A DNA stretch of 58,528 bases, taken from the NCBI GenBank assembly GCA_045592105.1, contig JAZNUB010000046.1:1-58528 (forward strand), given 5' to 3'. This document shows positions 58,389-58,528 of this stretch, one piece after another. Position 1 is the stretch's first letter; each line of letters opens with the position of its first letter. The notes under the pieces are model-generated. The model ran no database searches, was not told where the DNA came from, and worked only from the letters and a program-made list of their open reading frames with translations. The DNA is from SIG636 sp045592105. Its GTDB lineage: Bacteria; Bacillota; Clostridia; Oscillospirales; CAG-382. The translations under genes were made by a program, and so were the position numbers.

Positions 58389-58528
58389 GGGTATATCCCA
58401 AATTTTGTGTAAACTCCAATCGGTGGCGTAAAATAGGGCAGAATATTATTTCTGGGGTGGTGGCATTGACACCACCTCTTAATTATAGTATTAACAGAAA
58501 ATTGAATGTCTGTCAAGGGCAGCGGCTG
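58389..58528 (-). mobile_element. Right end of a second IS256-family copy, inverted (cut by the window edge)
   Basis: 58389-58526 is the exact reverse complement of 155-292; the next position (58527) is a mismatch and 58528 matches again. The element therefore runs leftward on the minus strand and its transposase lies beyond the window. The bases just outside the tip (CCTGCTAA at left; GGACTGAG read on plus at right) differ, so the two copies sit at unrelated targets. Confidence 0.9.

Noticed and set aside
1..58528. Composite transposon formed by the two IS256 copies
   Set aside because: The interior carries many essential core genes in normal clusters, base use is uniform and the flanks differ, so inverted IS copies at assembly ends explain it better.

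Overview
The window reads as a chromosomal segment of a spore-forming, low-to-mid GC Clostridia-type bacterium (Firmicutes), probably an uncultured gut or anaerobic lineage. The evidence is spoIIGA-sigE, strong AGGAGG ribosome binding sites, sigma-A promoters with 17-bp spacers, lipoprotein and dockerin-bearing exoproteins, and a DnaD/DnaC-type primosome. There is no phage, CRISPR array or large mobile block. Both edges lie inside copies of one IS256-family insertion sequence, in inverted orientation; 138 bp at left positions 155-292 are the exact reverse complement of 58389-58526. The segment therefore looks like a complete assembly piece that broke at a repeated IS.

Layout. 1-1200: IS256 remnant, then a decayed zinc-ribbon gene. 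1.3-5.6 kb: XRE regulator, ECF transporter S component, M50 peptidase, spoIIGA-sigE, NYN nuclease-like gene. 5.8-12.3 kb: translation/RNA operon rimP-nusA-rnpM(ylxR)-infB-rbfA-nrnA-truB. 12.4-18.4 kb: a two-component system and a heterodimeric ABC exporter with one degenerate ATPase site. 18.4-22.1 kb: DUF1508 protein and a small partner, a MITE-like element, nadE, a secreted SH3/dockerin protein, two tRNA-Ser genes. 22.1-30 kb: a mini-hairpin array, a lipoprotein, rpsB-tsf, an acetyltransferase, a secreted C39-like protein with a lectin-like domain, alaS, hinT. 30-35 kb: comEC-holA-rnmV-mtaB. 41.9-35 kb (minus strand): sugar-kinase-like gene, ddl, murI, DUF1934, dnaD, dnaC/dnaI, rnhA, a small gene, apbE. 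42-48.8 kb: small lipoproteins, an orphan ABC substrate-binding protein, an LCP-like protein, metY, rlmH, ferredoxin, a methyltransferase. 48.8-54.3 kb: a 1833-residue membrane-anchored subtilase with dockerin and cohesin-like modules. 54.3-58.1 kb: a helical protein, CDF metal exporter with ArsR repressor and palindromic operator, and a TetR-controlled divergent membrane-protein pair in which one gene is split by a single in-frame UGA.

Most of the window is core housekeeping. The parts worth a second look are the subtilase carrying both dockerin and cohesin-like modules together with a second dockerin protein in the same window; the UGA-split gene whose stop sits in the loop of an inverted repeat; the spoIIGA Shine-Dalgarno buried in a perfect stem; a ComEC without nuclease metal ligands; a PfkB-family kinase lacking the GAGD motif; and two arrays of tri-loop mini-hairpins with constant linkers and variable stems. 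All functional statements come from reading the sequence and family knowledge; no database search was run.
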